Assembly (NCBI GenBank): GCA_963580455.1
Contig: OY756965.1
Coordinates: forward strand, 24,278,902 to 24,342,901
Source of the DNA: Euonymus europaeus
Taxonomy: Eukaryota; Streptophyta; Magnoliopsida; Celastrales; Celastraceae
Reading direction: 5' to 3'
DNA: 64,000 bases
A model generated the notes under the pieces. It made no database searches. It was given only the letters and a program-made list of their open reading frames with translations, and had not been told where the DNA came from. Positions 48,346 through 61,200 of the stretch are shown piece by piece. How positions within the stretch are numbered: the stretch's first letter is position 1; each line of letters starts with the position of its first letter. Position numbers and translations under genes: made by a program.

Positions 48346-49396
48346 AGCTGACTATATTGGGTTTCATTCAAGCCCAAAAGTTTCCAAATCATATCATATT
48401 AAGGAATTCAAACTGCAAAACAAGAAAGACATTCGAATTCAATTATATTTTATGAAAGGAGGATATATAAAATACATTGATATGGAATCGGTTAGGCTCT
48501 CTTTTCACAACCACCAACCTCAGGATTGCATCATTTCCCTCTAATTATATCACCATTCACCAGCAAATAATTAATTAGCGAGCCCTGAAGATTTGAACCA
48601 AATCTAGTACACCCACAAACACTAATTTCTAGCTATAATATATCACAAAGAATGCCGAAAATTCCCGGAGCCTTAGATGCATTTTGAAGAAACTACTAAA
48701 CAAAATGCACAAGATAGTAAATTATAACAAGTATTAGATTGAAATGAAGACAATTTACCTGGAAAATAAAATGCCACAGCAAACACAAAAGATTGGAACT
48801 TTTTGCCTTAATTTGCGAAGTTGATGAGGAAAAACGTAAGATCGAAAACCATTAAGGCAGAGAGATCGATTGGGGTGTGTGTGTGGATTGATTGAGATTG
48901 GAGAGTAAGGAAAATAGAGAGAGATTGTGTCTCTGTATGCGCGCGCGTGAAGAATCGTAAGGCATTGCATGGCTTTAGGCACTTTTTTCTCTGTTAACTA
49001 ATTTATGATAATAAAAAAATATATGGTTTTTTTTTCTTGATAAAAATGAATTGAACCTTGCTTAGTACTTGCGTACTACATCATTAATTTCTCTAGTTAG
49101 ATTTTAAAAAAATATTTTTTATTTATTTGGTTGAGAATATATTTAACAGAATATAAATTAATATTAATATGCGTAACAGACTATAAACTCAGCACAAACG
49201 CCTTAACCAAATAGACACTTTATTTTACATTTTCAAGTTATGGCCAATAGATCAGACTCAACTCAGCTTGGCCCAAACAAGTAGCTCATAATTTTAAGCC
49301 CAGATTCAGTCCAGCTCGGCCCACTAAGTCCAGGGACTCCACATCTTCACGCACCATCAGTTTCCGATCAATTCCATCTTGGGAGTGTGGAGCGAA
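48346..49396. promoter_or_regulatory. Divergent promoter region, unknown protein / ESSS
   Basis: Shared intergenic region between a minus-strand gene (start 48345) and a plus-strand gene (start 49397). It probably includes a leader intron of the minus-strand gene, as acceptor-like and donor-like sequences occur at 48350-48800. Site II-type motifs (ggccca at 49270-49275, agccca at 49297-49302, ggccca at 49318-49323) lie within 130 bp of the ESSS ATG. Confidence 0.55.
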
Positions 49397-49789
49397 ATGG
49401 CGAAGTCGATTTCGAGTGCGACGAGTTCTCTCCTTCAAACCCTGAAGCGATACATCAAGAAGCCATGGGAGATCACGGGTCCCTGTGCCGACCCGGAATA
49501 CAGGAACGCCATACCAAACGCTCTCGAGTATCGGTTCCCCAGCCCCGCCATGATTGAGCGCAAGGCTATTGTCCCCACTTCCGACCCCGAGCACGTCTAC
49601 GACATTAAGTATTTTGTTCGTGACCAGCGTCGCAATCGCCCTCCAATCAAACGCACCGTTTTGAAGAAGGCCGATGTGGAGAAGACGATGAAGGAGACGA
49701 CGTTCGATGTCATCGATTTTCCCCCGGTTTATTTGACCGCCAAAGTCGAGGAGGACTACAATGCCGTTGGTGGCGGCTACCAGAAGTGA
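49397..49789 (+). CDS. Mitochondrial complex I subunit, ESSS (NDUFB11) type
   Basis: Single exon, 130 aa. The sequence MAKSISSATSSLLQTLKRYI then KKPWEITGPCADPEYRNAIP, with VPTSDPEHVYDIKYFVRDQR then RNRPPIKRTVL and an end in GGGYQK, matches from memory the plant proteins annotated as the ESSS subunit of NADH:ubiquinone oxidoreductase. ESSS is an accessory subunit of the membrane arm. No clear membrane helix is visible, so the relation to animal NDUFB11 is by annotation, not by my reading. The first ATG starts the conserved block. Site II motifs upstream fit a mitochondrial role. Confidence 0.82.
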   Translation: MAKSISSATSSLLQTLKRYIKKPWEITGPCADPEYRNAIPNALEYRFPSPAMIERKAIVPTSDPEHVYDIKYFVRDQRRNRPPIKRTVLKKADVEKTMKETTFDVIDFPPVYLTAKVEEDYNAVGGGYQK

Positions 49790-50500
49790 AATCTGGTAAT
49801 TCTTTTTGTTGATTTTTGGATTTTGCTGTTTCAGGATGTGTATTTAGTTGTTTATGAGGGATTCAAGATGGGTATTATTGATTTTGACTAAATAAGTAAG
49901 CAAACTAAAATCAAAGACATTTGGCAGCAAATAATGTGAAGAATCTCTCCTTATTGGGATGTTAATTGGCAGTAGGTGCTAGACATATATAATTCTTTTT
50001 CACTGGAGCTGGTCTATCTGTGAGATTGCATTCAAAATTATGGGGGTTCAGTAGGTTATGTGAAGTTCAGTGGAAGATGAATTAAAGGCTGATAAATAGA
50101 AAAGATCAGGGGTAACTCTCATTACTTTTGCTACATGCTCGCTGATTTGGAAGAACCAAAGAAACGACAGGGCTTTTGAAAATGGCTAATTTTCTACTAG
50201 GAAAACTATAGATAATTAGATATTTGGTTTCATTATCTGAAATTCATACTCTCTGCAATTATAATTAAAATATTTTTTAACTTCCTGGAAGAGGTTAGTC
50301 TTTCCTCATCTTGTTTTCCCATTTGTTATAGATATATTTTTTGTGTTAAAAAGAAGAAAAAGAAAAGATGCTTCAAATTACAGCTTCCAAGACCTTCCCA
50401 GGTTGAGCTTTGAAGGATTACATAGCACTATGTGCTCTATATGTCCTTGAGTAAAGTCATTGCCGCTCAATTTGTCAGTTTATTTCCTTTGGAGTCCAGA
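49790..50500. other. 3' flank of ESSS gene
   Basis: Transcribed-looking T-rich sequence, presumably a 3' UTR, then spacer. No further gene seen. Confidence 0.45.
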
Positions 50501-51610
50501 GTTGAAACATCTCTACTGTGTTCATCAATTTAATATTTCTTCAGCTGTGCCATTGCTGATTAGGTTCTTCAAAATCTTTGCTGATTTGGGATGGCCACTC
50601 TTTTCATAACCTTTCGATTTGATGATCACCCTTGTTCTGTCACTGTTAACTTCCAGACCACGTTTAGCCTGTCATTGCTCTCCACTTGCAGTAAACCTTT
50701 TGTCTTTTGATCAAATCTTCCTTCACGACTGGAGTTGATTTCGAATTCCTGGCTTCCTCCAGTGCTTCTTCATTTCCTCCGTATCCAAAAGCAGATAGTG
50801 CCTTCTACCTTTTACGTTTCTGTCATGCACATTTTATCTTCAAATTTTTGTTCTTAAATCAGGTTGAAGGATTCGCAGTTAATTGTAAGAAATTATCTTG
50901 GAATCTCGCAGCACTAAGACCAAATAGCACATAAATACCATTGCAGATGCACGACATTAGCATTGCAATTGTTTAAGGTAAAACACATATCTTAGGAAAC
51001 CCCCTTTAAATCACTCATGTCTCGACTCTCGAGATATGAGATACAGCTCAGGTGGACGCTGTGTAGGCATCTGATGCAAAGAAGATTTTGGTTTTTTGCT
51101 GTCCAGAATTCTCTGGTTACCGCTATTAATATGACGCCTACAAGCTAGCCTTGGGTTTAGAAAGAGAAGTCAAACATTAGTTCGGCCGCGCATTTTCCTC
51201 TTTGTCAGTGTAAGACCCATATTTAAACATCAATAGTGTGTGTCGCTGAATCCTGAATTTCACTGTCATGCTGAACCAGTATTGTCAAGCAATCAGCTAT
51301 TCTGCTTCGTTCATTCCTTTTTGTTTTTGCTCTCACTTTCCATACCAAATGCTGATTCCTTTGGCTGCATTTTTAACTCCCAGAAGCTGTAATGATTTCC
51401 AATCATGAGTTATTTACATCATCTTGTCTGTACACAGCTTCCCCTTGGAGCTCAAACTCGATGAAATCTCTCTCTCACAATTGTCAACGTGGCGAGCTTT
51501 TTAAAAAACCAAGATGAAATCTTGTTTTCCTCTGTGAGTCCAGAATTTGAATCATAAACTGAAGCACTACTGTCATTATGAATTAAATAATGTTATGGCT
51601 GCGATGAGCT
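50500..51610 (-). pseudogene. Unidentified decayed coding relic
   Basis: On the minus strand several protein-like stretches follow each other in different frames, broken by stops and shifts. In order: DSNSGLTEENKISSWFFKKL (near 51550), NHYSFWELKMQPKESAFGME (near 51390), SGNQRILDSKKPKSSLHQMP (near 51100), GYGGNEEALEEARNSKST (near 50770) and VIIKSKGYEKSGHPKSAKIL (near 50600). I do not recognise the protein. It could be a decayed gene or transposon. The evidence is only codon-like composition, so the call is weak. Confidence 0.25.
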
Positions 51611-54600
51611 CAATATTGTTTGTAGATAAAACTGTTCTTTGTGAAGTTAGTTGTATTTTCTTGATTTACTGTTGTGTATCATATGGTGCCCCAACCTGAA
51701 CCTTATAGTTAAAAGAACTTGTGATGCTCCCATTGTATTTGGTGGCTCCATTTGCATGGATTTTCGCCCTAGAATTTAAGGAACTGAACTACGTAGTTCT
51801 ATCCTTTGAACAATATTCTATTTATTTGTGATTCCATTGCAGCATTAATGCTTTAGGTTTCGCACATGCTAATGACTTCATTATTTTTTTTGGGCTTGTC
51901 AGGGTTTGTGGCTATTAACGAGTCAAGGTTCGCGTCTCTCTGTTAAATCTTTTTGCTGTACTCATCATCTATCTATTCGGCAATTTGTCTGACCAGTTAA
52001 AAGGATTTCTGTTTACCCCAATAAGGATGATAGCTTGCACATGCATTTTATGTATGTATAAAAAGAGAACTGTCACTGGATTTTGGTGATGATTTGGATT
52101 CAGCCGATCTCATCAACAATGCTTTACTTCCTTTTTCTTTGATTTTCAAATTGTTATTTGTAGGCTGTTGTGTTGTGTTGTGTTGTGTTTCATAATGTTT
52201 GGACTTTATGCTTACCTTTCTATTCGCCTCTAATCGACTACGTTTAGTTAAAGCAGATAACTAAACTTTGTAAGTTAAGCTCTGTACTTGCTACTTTGGT
52301 TGGAAATGTTTTGAGGAAAGGAGGTTACTCTAACATCATGAGAATATCAAAAAAAATTAGGGATTAGGTTTGAGAATTATTTTGGTTCTTTATTTGCGTA
52401 TGTGCATTTTCTTACGGACTGCTGGCTTTCTTTACACTATTCAACTCGTACAAATATTGTAGTAACTAGAGAAGAAACTAGTCATATTGAATCATTTTGC
52501 AATCAAAGAAATCTCAACTACATACACTTCCTATTTTGGATTTTTTTTGTTTGTAATTATATTGAAATTTGAAACGTGTAATTAATGTTAATCAACTCCA
52601 CAAGTTACAAATAAAAGTGTTCTCAGCCTTTTTAGTTAGAATGTCACCAAATATACAGATGGGCTCTCAACCAAAGGAGGGCTTTTTTATTAGGGAACAA
52701 GTAATGCAATTATTTTGATTCTAATCAATGGGATCACTAGGGTTTGTTTCCTTCTTTTGTGTTCATTTTCTGTTTCTGTTTTCTACTTTTAGAAAATTCT
52801 GTCTCTTATTTTTTCTTATGATTTTTCAGTTTTTCGAATTAGCAACTAAACTTATTCTTAATTTGTTTTGAAACAAAAAAAATGCATAGGAAAAGCTTGT
52901 CATATGTAATTTATGCTAAATATCTCCAATGACAATATTTGGCTATCAAATATTTTTCCCTTTTTAGATGGAATTCATGAAGACTTATTAATGATCCTAT
53001 CCCTCTAATTAGTAGCTTATGTTAGTTACTAATTTATATTATCTTCTTTGTGTTGAGGTGGATGGACTTCTTCTATTTAAGATAATTGTGAGTTGTTGGA
53101 TGTGGTTTGGGTCTTTGTTGACCTAATCCATAGTGATATTGTAGCTAACATAATCAAAAAAACTTGTTGACTAATAATTTTAAATAACAAATCTCACTAG
53201 GTTTTATATCTATGTCTATGTGTATCTATATACTTGTAATTCTTTTGTGTGTGTGTATGTGTATATATATGTTTATATGTATTTTAAAATACATTGAAAA
53301 TTATACGCATAATTTTCAGTTAGAAGGTCACCAACTATGAAGATTGACCCTCTACCAATGGAAGCAATGTGACCCTTTTTTTTATATATATATTTTAGTG
53401 AAAACTTAAAAGACAAGTATATTCCAAATCATATTGGAGAAAGGCAACTACCCAAACCCACGATACTTCTCACCAACCGCATCATATATATGGCTCACCA
53501 TCATCATCTCAGACAAGTTAAAATTTGTATATATATACCACACATAATAATATGAAAAAAAAAAATATTTTTCAATAAACAGCATTAATACATACAAAAT
53601 TAACAGTTGAATTTGAAGTAACTAATTCTAATAAAAATGATTACTTCCCTCTAAAATCAATTTTCTTCTTCTTCTTGTCCTTCTTCTTCTCATAATTGGA
53701 CAACGTGGATAGTAAGATCAAGTGATTATAATTATGATCATAATAATTGTGATTAGACTCTGTTTTTTTTATCAAAATTGTGACTAGACTTTGATTTTAT
53801 GTTACTTCACTATATTTCATAAAATATAATGAGGATGTGGGTTAAAGTGATTGATGGGTCCACCTTTTCAATTATCGTGATTTAGTGTCGGTCACAAGTT
53901 ATAATTAATTTCATTTTTATTACAATAATATTTTTGGGTTATAATTTATTTGATTAGTTTATTTGTATGTCAAGTTTGCCTTTTGTAGTTATTATTGAAA
54001 TTCCCTTGAAAAGGTTTGTTCTTACGATTTTTAAGATTGATATAAATTTATCATTTTACCTTTTTTTTCTAGAAAAGTGAAAGTTTTTTTATGATTTGAA
54101 AATTAGCAACAGTTTGGTAATTCACTTGTAAATTCCTCTCACGCCAGCTTTTTTCCCTTATTTTGCAGGGGAAAATTTTGGTGTGACTCCACTAATTTTT
54201 TCCCTTCCCCTTCTCAAACGCCTTCCTTTTTTAAATTCCCCTCATTTTATCCCTAAAATTTCATTCCTCTTATTTCCCTCTATTTCTCAAACAAAATGTT
54301 AATGCCCATGTGAAAATATAATGAGTCAATACGGTAAGCTTTGATCCAATTTATATTATCCTCTTGTATGAAAAATAAATTTGTATGATACAAATAAATA
54401 AATAATGTGAAACATGTCTGAATGATGAAGTTTATTAATTATTAGCCAACTATTGCTTGCTAAGCAAATCACCTAGGGTCCACCGACCAGGTGCAATGAT
54501 ACCACAATGCCTCATGGAAATTATTATTTCCCCTCAATATATATGTTCTATTTTGGTGCCTTTATTAAGAAATACTTGATTTTGCACCAAATATAAAATC

Positions 54601-55134
54601 TCAAAAAAAATGAATTTTTTCAGTATAATTTATTGTATTGACATTTTACGATATCTCGAGATATTCTAACTGAATAATTTGATCCAAATATTCGATGAGA
54701 GGCACTATTTACACATACTTGGGAAGATGATTACCTAGCAACTATTTTCATTATAGTTTTCTATGATTGACAAGAAGTTTTAACTGTACTCCTCACCAAA
54801 CAATAATAAAAATGAGTGAAGAAAAAAGACTGTAACTGAAGCACCCCACCCCCAAAATAAAATAAAAAAATGCTGGAATCACATAAAAAAATATTTTAAT
54901 TGGAGAGAAAGAAAAGGTTAAGTTAAGCCAACTAATTCTATGGAGATAACAAGGACATGACTCTCAAATGTTTAAAAGAGTCCAAACTCCATAAAAAACT
55001 CCTCAAATTGTTTTAAGAAAACAATGTAAAGTTTGCTAGTCTTTTAGTTGTTGGCTTTCTTTCAAACTCTCTTTCATTGTTCATCTTCATAAACCAACAT
55101 TTCTTGAAACCCATTTCACGCTTTTGAAGAAGCC
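51611..55134. other. Gene-poor AT-rich region
   Basis: About 3.5 kb without a recognisable gene. Contains a short TGTTG pentanucleotide run near 52166-52190, (TA)-rich patches near 53260-53390 and GAAGAA/CTTCTT runs near 53665-53690. The last 200 bp before 55135 form the promoter and 5' UTR of the next gene. Confidence 0.5.
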
Positions 55135-56076
55135 ATGGAAGGGGCAAGAAAGATCATGAGAAGATCAATCTACAATTTCCTTCAAAACTATCAAAACTTC
55201 ACCACAATTGCTGCTCTATTGGCTTTTCCTTTCTCTGTCTCAGTTTTGTTCTCACAATCCTTTCTTGTTCCTTCATCTTCTTCTTCAATCCATAATAGGC
55301 TAAGAGCTCTGTTTGAGGCTGCAGGGGTGCCTGAATCTTCTCAGCCCTTCAAAATTCTGACTCTCAAGCTCTCTCAAACAATCTCTTCTTCAATCTTGAC
55401 TCTCCCTTTTAGCCTCACTTTCTTTCTTATCTCCAAAGCATATGTAATTCACACTCTTCATCAAAATAAACCAACTCTGCTTCTCTACAAACCTCTCTTT
55501 GTTACTTATTTATGCAACTTGTTTATAGTCCTCTCTGCGAATGCAACTGCGCTGTCGATCTTCTTCTTCGGGTTCAATGTTGTTCAGGAAACATTGGTTT
55601 CTTCTCCCAATTGGGTACTCATATTGTCTGCTACTGGGGCTGTAATCTATTCGGTGATTCTCGCGAACGCGGTGGTGGTCTGTAACTTGGCGTTGGTTTT
55701 GTCAGGCATTGAAGGGTGTGGAGGATGGATTGCAATTCTTAAAGCTTTGGTTTTGATGAGAGGGAGAACATCAACTGCACTCTCTCTTGCAGTTCCTGTG
55801 AGTATGGCTCTTGCAGGGATTGAGGCATTGTTTCAATTCAGGATAATGAGAGATAGAAGTCGTGGACATTCTTCCACTCCTGCTATGGCTATGGAGGGGA
55901 TGTTGATTGCTTACTTGTACTCAATTTTTCTGGTTCTTGATACTGTTGTCAATTGTATGTTCTTCAAGAGCTGTATGAGGGCGGTGGAACAAGAAGCTAT
56001 GAACTCTTGCAGAAATGGTACTGTTGTACAAGAGGAGAGTTATGTTCTTATAAGCTTGAAATCAATGGAGGTGTGA
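55135..56076 (+). CDS. Uncharacterised multi-pass membrane protein, plant-specific
   Basis: Single exon, 313 aa. About six hydrophobic segments are visible: residues about 22-44 (IAALLAFPFSVSVLFSQSFL), 82-105, 120-150, 160-192 (LSATGAVIYSVILANAVVVC), 215-235 and 265-290. Between the third and fourth pairs there are short loops, and the C-terminus is hydrophilic. The N-terminal block MEGARKIMRRSIYNFLQNYQ is shared from memory with a plant family of unknown function, some members of which carry the misleading name polyadenylate-binding protein 1-B-binding protein. No catalytic motif is visible. The ATG at 55135 is the first in frame. Confidence 0.82.
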   Translation: MEGARKIMRRSIYNFLQNYQNFTTIAALLAFPFSVSVLFSQSFLVPSSSSSIHNRLRALFEAAGVPESSQPFKILTLKLSQTISSSILTLPFSLTFFLISKAYVIHTLHQNKPTLLLYKPLFVTYLCNLFIVLSANATALSIFFFGFNVVQETLVSSPNWVLILSATGAVIYSVILANAVVVCNLALVLSGIEGCGGWIAILKALVLMRGRTSTALSLAVPVSMALAGIEALFQFRIMRDRSRGHSSTPAMAMEGMLIAYLYSIFLVLDTVVNCMFFKSCMRAVEQEAMNSCRNGTVVQEESYVLISLKSMEV

Positions 56077-57740
56077 CCCTTTTTCTTCTGCTTTAAAATT
56101 AAAACACATGAAAGTCAACTTCTTTTATAGATTTGCTTTTGTTAATTGAGGGAAAACCTCAGGAGAAGCAAAAGATGAATAATCTCTCTGCTATAACTCC
56201 ATCTTCTTATTTAGGCTTGTGTATAGATTGTTTCATTGGACTGGGAAATAAAATCAAGATGAAAAGAATGGGAAAATGGCTACTTAAGCGTGTGATATTA
56301 CGAGTTTTTTAGGTTTGGGACCAACAATAAGAGCTTCACTGTTCTCTTCTCTTACTTTTTTTTTTTATTATTTTCAATCAATGCACCAAGGGCCAGCACA
56401 AAGAAGGCAAAGTAATGACAAAGGGGACAAAAAGGAATGAAAGATTGTTTTCACTTTTGCTCCTTTGGGTGTAAAGGGCCACGACCATTGTAACAGTACG
56501 CCACTGGGCCTGGACCTAATAGATATAGTCGGCAAAAAATGCATGAGTTTGACTGATTATATTATACACTTCACAACTATTCTGGAGCGATATGAGATTT
56601 AGAGTGCTAGACTCTTTCGCCACTTGATATCTCGCCAGTACTAGCATCATCAAAATTGACATTATAGACGCTTGTCCACTCGAGCATGATGCTACAACCA
56701 TGGTTGCTTAACAATGAAAGAGAGAGGTTCATGAAATGGGAACCAGAATAGAGGATAATACAAACCTTGGATTTTTTTTGGGTCAGTAATCAAACCTTGG
56801 ATCTTTTACAAAAATTAGGATAAGGAGTAGGCTCCCAGCCTACCACAAAGCCACAAATTCCTTTGTCCTGTATGATAATCATACAAGGCAGTTTATTATT
56901 CCAATGACAAATGTGAGCACCAACACAGCTCCGGAATCAAATAATTGCATCAAACCTTCAATCCGGCCAAATTGATCAAAAGAAACTATGAAACCCTAAT
57001 TTGGTGCATGGAAACGTTTGATATCTTGGGACATAAATCAGGAGGGAACTCTTAACTCTTTTGAATTTACAAGGAGCAATAGCTCTTTAGAGCAAGTGCA
57101 ATGAGACACTTAATAATGATGTTGAAAATTTTGGAGTGTATAGAGAGAGTAATTTGAAAAAATTGTATTGGAATATATGTAGAATGGTAGAAAAAAATGA
57201 AAAATTGTAGAAAAGTATGAGAGAAATAATGTTGATGCTTGATATTTGGAGTGCTTGTAAATGAAAAGTGAAAAAAATTATATAGAAATATGTGTTTCGC
57301 TAATATGATTGCATTGAGAGTCAGTGTTTTGCTGTAATAGAAATGGAACCGTATTGAAAATTTTGGAGTGTCCTAACATTGGAGATGCTCACAATAAACT
57401 AACATAATGACGCACGAGTAAAACTACAATGCCTGGTAAACTGAAATTTGATTAACGAACCAAATGAAAAAAACCAATAATATCAAATCGATAGGACACA
57501 TTTTTTTCATTGCAAACTCGTGTAGCCCGCCCCAAACTTTAGGGATAAATGGCTCGGATGGTAATGATGATAGGCTACATTCTAGAATTACAATACATTT
57601 ACACTACAAGAACCTGTCTATTTTTTACTCTTTATCTAAACCTAAAAGCCTACACAACTTTTGCAGGAAACAAGATCAGAGGGCAAAAATGGGACTACCT
57701 TCTACGTTACAGAGGAAGAAAAAATAATTGAATGCTAAGG
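56077..57740. other. Spacer with a MITE-like element
   Basis: 3' UTR of the membrane-protein gene, then spacer. Apart from the MITE-like sequence at 57090-57390 I see no gene. Confidence 0.5.
57090..57390. mobile_element. MITE-like element
   Basis: A 301-bp AT-rich block begins gagcaagtgcaatgagacac and ends ...aacattggagatgctc. The ends are imperfect inverted repeats of the GAGCA(T/A)(C/G)T(C/G)CAATG type common in plant MITEs. A direct repeat, ttgaaaattttggagtgt, lies near each end. A target duplication was not clear. Confidence 0.45.
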
Positions 57741-58244
57741 TTAGGGTGTTAGAACTTTGTACATCGTTCTCATGTTACAGTGGGACTCTTCTGTGCACTT
57801 TACACTCCCGAAAGCTACCGCACTGGCAACAAAAAATTGAGCCAAGTGAACGGGTGGAATCTGGAAACCAAATTGCCAACTATACTGGACTGGTCCAAAC
57901 TTAAGATATTTCTCCCAACAGCACTTGAAGGGCCAGACCTTCACCATTGATATCTGGTATCCAACCTGGTTCTTGATCAGCAGTCGAAACCGCCCAAGAT
58001 CACAATGGAAAAGCCCGTCAATCACATGCTGCTAAGCCTTTTCAATGGTTTGATGTCCACGGGCCCAAGCTCTTCCAGTGTCATTTAAGGCTTGACAATG
58101 CACTATTGGTGGAGAATGTCCAAATGATCCATCAACAGTGATTTTGCCATCATTCAGTTTAAAATGTGCGTGGCAGAGATCTCCTGTTTGCCAGAAGCTA
58201 AATTGCCCTTGCAGAGTAAGGAAAACATCTACCCCTTTGCTATT
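57741..58244 (-). pseudogene. Unidentified coding relic downstream of, and in frame with, the formin stop
   Basis: On the minus strand, after the formin TGA (58247-58245), the same frame stays open for about 70 codons, including QFSFWQTGDLCHAHFKLNDG and RAWARGHQTIEKA. It meets one TAG (58034-58032) and continues to 57741, including FRLLIKNQVGYQISMVKVWP and SWQFGFQIPPVHLAQFF. The amino-acid pattern is that of a real folded protein, but not of any formin I know, and I cannot name it. A retro-inserted or duplicated gene fragment in the formin 3' UTR is the simplest reading. Confidence 0.4.
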
Positions 58245-61200
58245 TCACCCTTTTCTCGTAAGATCAATTCCCTTGGCCCTCTCCATTTCCGCCTCTTTCT
58301 GACCTTTCTTCTTCTCCAACTCATCCTGTTTGACATTTTCCTCATGTGCTTTCCTAAACAACCTCACAAAATTTAAGAGCGTCGCTGTAACTGCATATAT
58401 CAATTCCAAATACAACAATATCATGTAAACTACCAAGGAAAAGGAGCAACGGTAACAGATGTAATAGTCTGGATGTCACACAAATAACGAAGAAATTCAA
58501 CATGATCGTGACACCAACTAAAGCTGCAATTGTAATATTCTCTTCCATTTCGTCCCTTTTTCCTTCCTAACACTCCCTAAAAATTCTAGCATCATAACTT
58601 CTTCTTTTTTTGCATCATAATTACTCAGAATAGCTTGCTTATGACCAAAAAATAAGAGAGAGAAAAAGCCGGGGGGGAGGGGGGGGGGGGCGGCGGGGGG
58701 TGTGGTGGGGAGGGTGGGAGTTGATGCTGAGGCTCACAAAAGAAAATTCTATGCTTCTATTGCAAATCATGTTATTCCTTTTAGCGCTTGATACCCATCT
58801 CTTTGCCCCCAGTTGTCACTATTCCTCGTATTTTTACCCTTCCCTTTCTTCTCGAAGTCTACTTTTAAATATGATTACATTTCTACTCGGTTCTGTTTTA
58901 TCTCCACTAATCCAAATCTTACGAAATTCTGCTCTTTTTACTTGAGAGATATTTCTTCGTAACTCATCCTTTTAAAAAGTCCTGTACAAGTTGGTCTAAA
59001 TTCCAGAGAATGATTCTGGCGACATTTAGACGATAGTGCTTTGTGGGCCACGCACAATAAAAAAATTGTGGGCCATTTCCTACGACAAATGGAAGCCTAA
59101 TACACTTCAACATTTGAAGAAAATGTGAAATCGACAACTTACCCTGCTCAAATGGGCAACGGGCAGGATCCTCCCCAAAGTACAGTGCAAGTGCATCTGC
59201 ATTTCTACCCTGTCCACCACAGGACAATAATTAAAGATATCATTCTCATGAATCTTAACTAAATAAATAAACTGTCTCTAGCAATAGTAAATGGTTAGAA
59301 AATTACCACCACCGAATACAGATTAGTAGTAGACGCCACCTCTGTCTCAGCAACGGAAACGAATTCTTTCAACGTCTGGAGGGTAAAGTGAGGAAAAGAT
59401 GGAAATATCAGAGCAGAACTATAGGCATGAAGAAATCTAGAGAGGAAAACAAAACGAATTAAATGAAAGAAGAAAAAAAATCCTTCACATGGAGAAAAAG
59501 AAACACCAAAATTGTATAAAAAAATTGATAACTACGCAAAAGATTCACGCTTCAATAATTATATGGTCCCCACACAATTTAAACCAAAGTTCTGTTGCAT
59601 GAAAATACAAGCCATATACATGTAGCAGAACTTTCCCATCATATATATATCCACTTGAAAGTCAAATTAATATGAAAAATAAAAATAAAAGGCCAAATGA
59701 CAATCTACTGTAAATGTAATACAAGTATTGTTCAATAATTAAACCTAACAAAACATGAAAAAGAAGAAGCCATATACGGAGGATGAAGTAGCAACACCAA
59801 CATATGAACATATGCTGGGTCACAATCACCATGGACATGAGCTCAAAGTGCCAATAAGGACTCAAAGACGCAAAATAATGGCCAGGCACTTCATCTTAAA
59901 AGAATTACTGATGGGTTTTCACTTTTTCCCGTATGGATTCATACAGATCTCAACGTCATTTGTGATAAAAAAAAAAAAGGCTTCGATGGTGAGAATGCCG
60001 GATAGAACAGCAAAGTAACGGAGCCAAAAAAAAATTAACAAGGAAAGTTGTTATAGAATTAAGATTACCAAGGAATCTCCTAATACAAATATACTCTTAA
60101 GACTGTTTTAGAGACGATTAATCATGTCCCTTCAACTCTACAAATTCTACTCCATTTTGCTATTTGTTGTCGCTAATTTCTATTTCTTCCTGCATCACCT
60201 ACAGTGCTCACAGGTGATTTCCAAATCGAATCAGAGATAAAGGGACAGCAAACCTATTCTGATTGACTGTACAAATGCACATATAAAAGTGCATGATAGA
60301 AATAGGGATGTCCCTTTAGAAAGAGCTTCAATAAGCTTCAAGGGCCTGGTGCTAAGAAGAAAGAAAGAAAGATGGAATTCATTAAAATGGTTAATGAGCA
60401 AGTTGAATCACTCAACACTCCCTTTGTGTGTAGGCCAAACTTAACGTATCACCGGTTATCCTAAAAGTTTAAGCTATTAGGAAAGGTGAATCTTTATTAT
60501 TTAACCACTACCCTAACATATTAAACGAAGTCTAGTGCTCCGTATTCAGAACATCCATATTCATACGTGCATGCTAAATCCACTAGTGTGCTGCGGCCAC
60601 GTAATAATTTATAAGGAAAGTAACTGAGACTTCATTTGAAGTTATCCAATTAATCTTCTGCTGTAGTTCAAACACTTCAAGCTTCCCCAAGCCATGTAGG
60701 ATTTGTGTTAAAATTATATAAATGTGATGAAAATGACAACAATACCTTTCGAAAAACTTCAGACACGGGACCATCATTTTCTGAGGCATGAAGCTCCTGC
60801 TTGACCTTCTCCAATCCCTTGATTATTGCTTGCATTTCTTCTGCTAAAGATTTTAATTGTATCTGCAATGAAGCAGAATCAAAATCTCTGTTCATATAAC
60901 CATACTAAACATAATATCACTAGAGGACAGATTAAAACCTTTGATGCAGGTTCGAGGCTAACAAGATCCAGGTGAAAATCTAGGAGTTCTGGTGAATGAT
61001 CAGCAAGTTTCTGGGACAAGAAACCCAAAAGTCAGACTACGTATGCAATTTCAGCAACATTCCAACTCATAGCCAGAAGTAACACACAAAATCAGGATAA
61101 GAAATTATGGTCCCTGACTCCCTTCTCAAAACAATCTGGCCATGACCAAACCGCTACCTCAGAGGGGCTAAATTCAACCATGCATAAGCATTTTCAAAGA

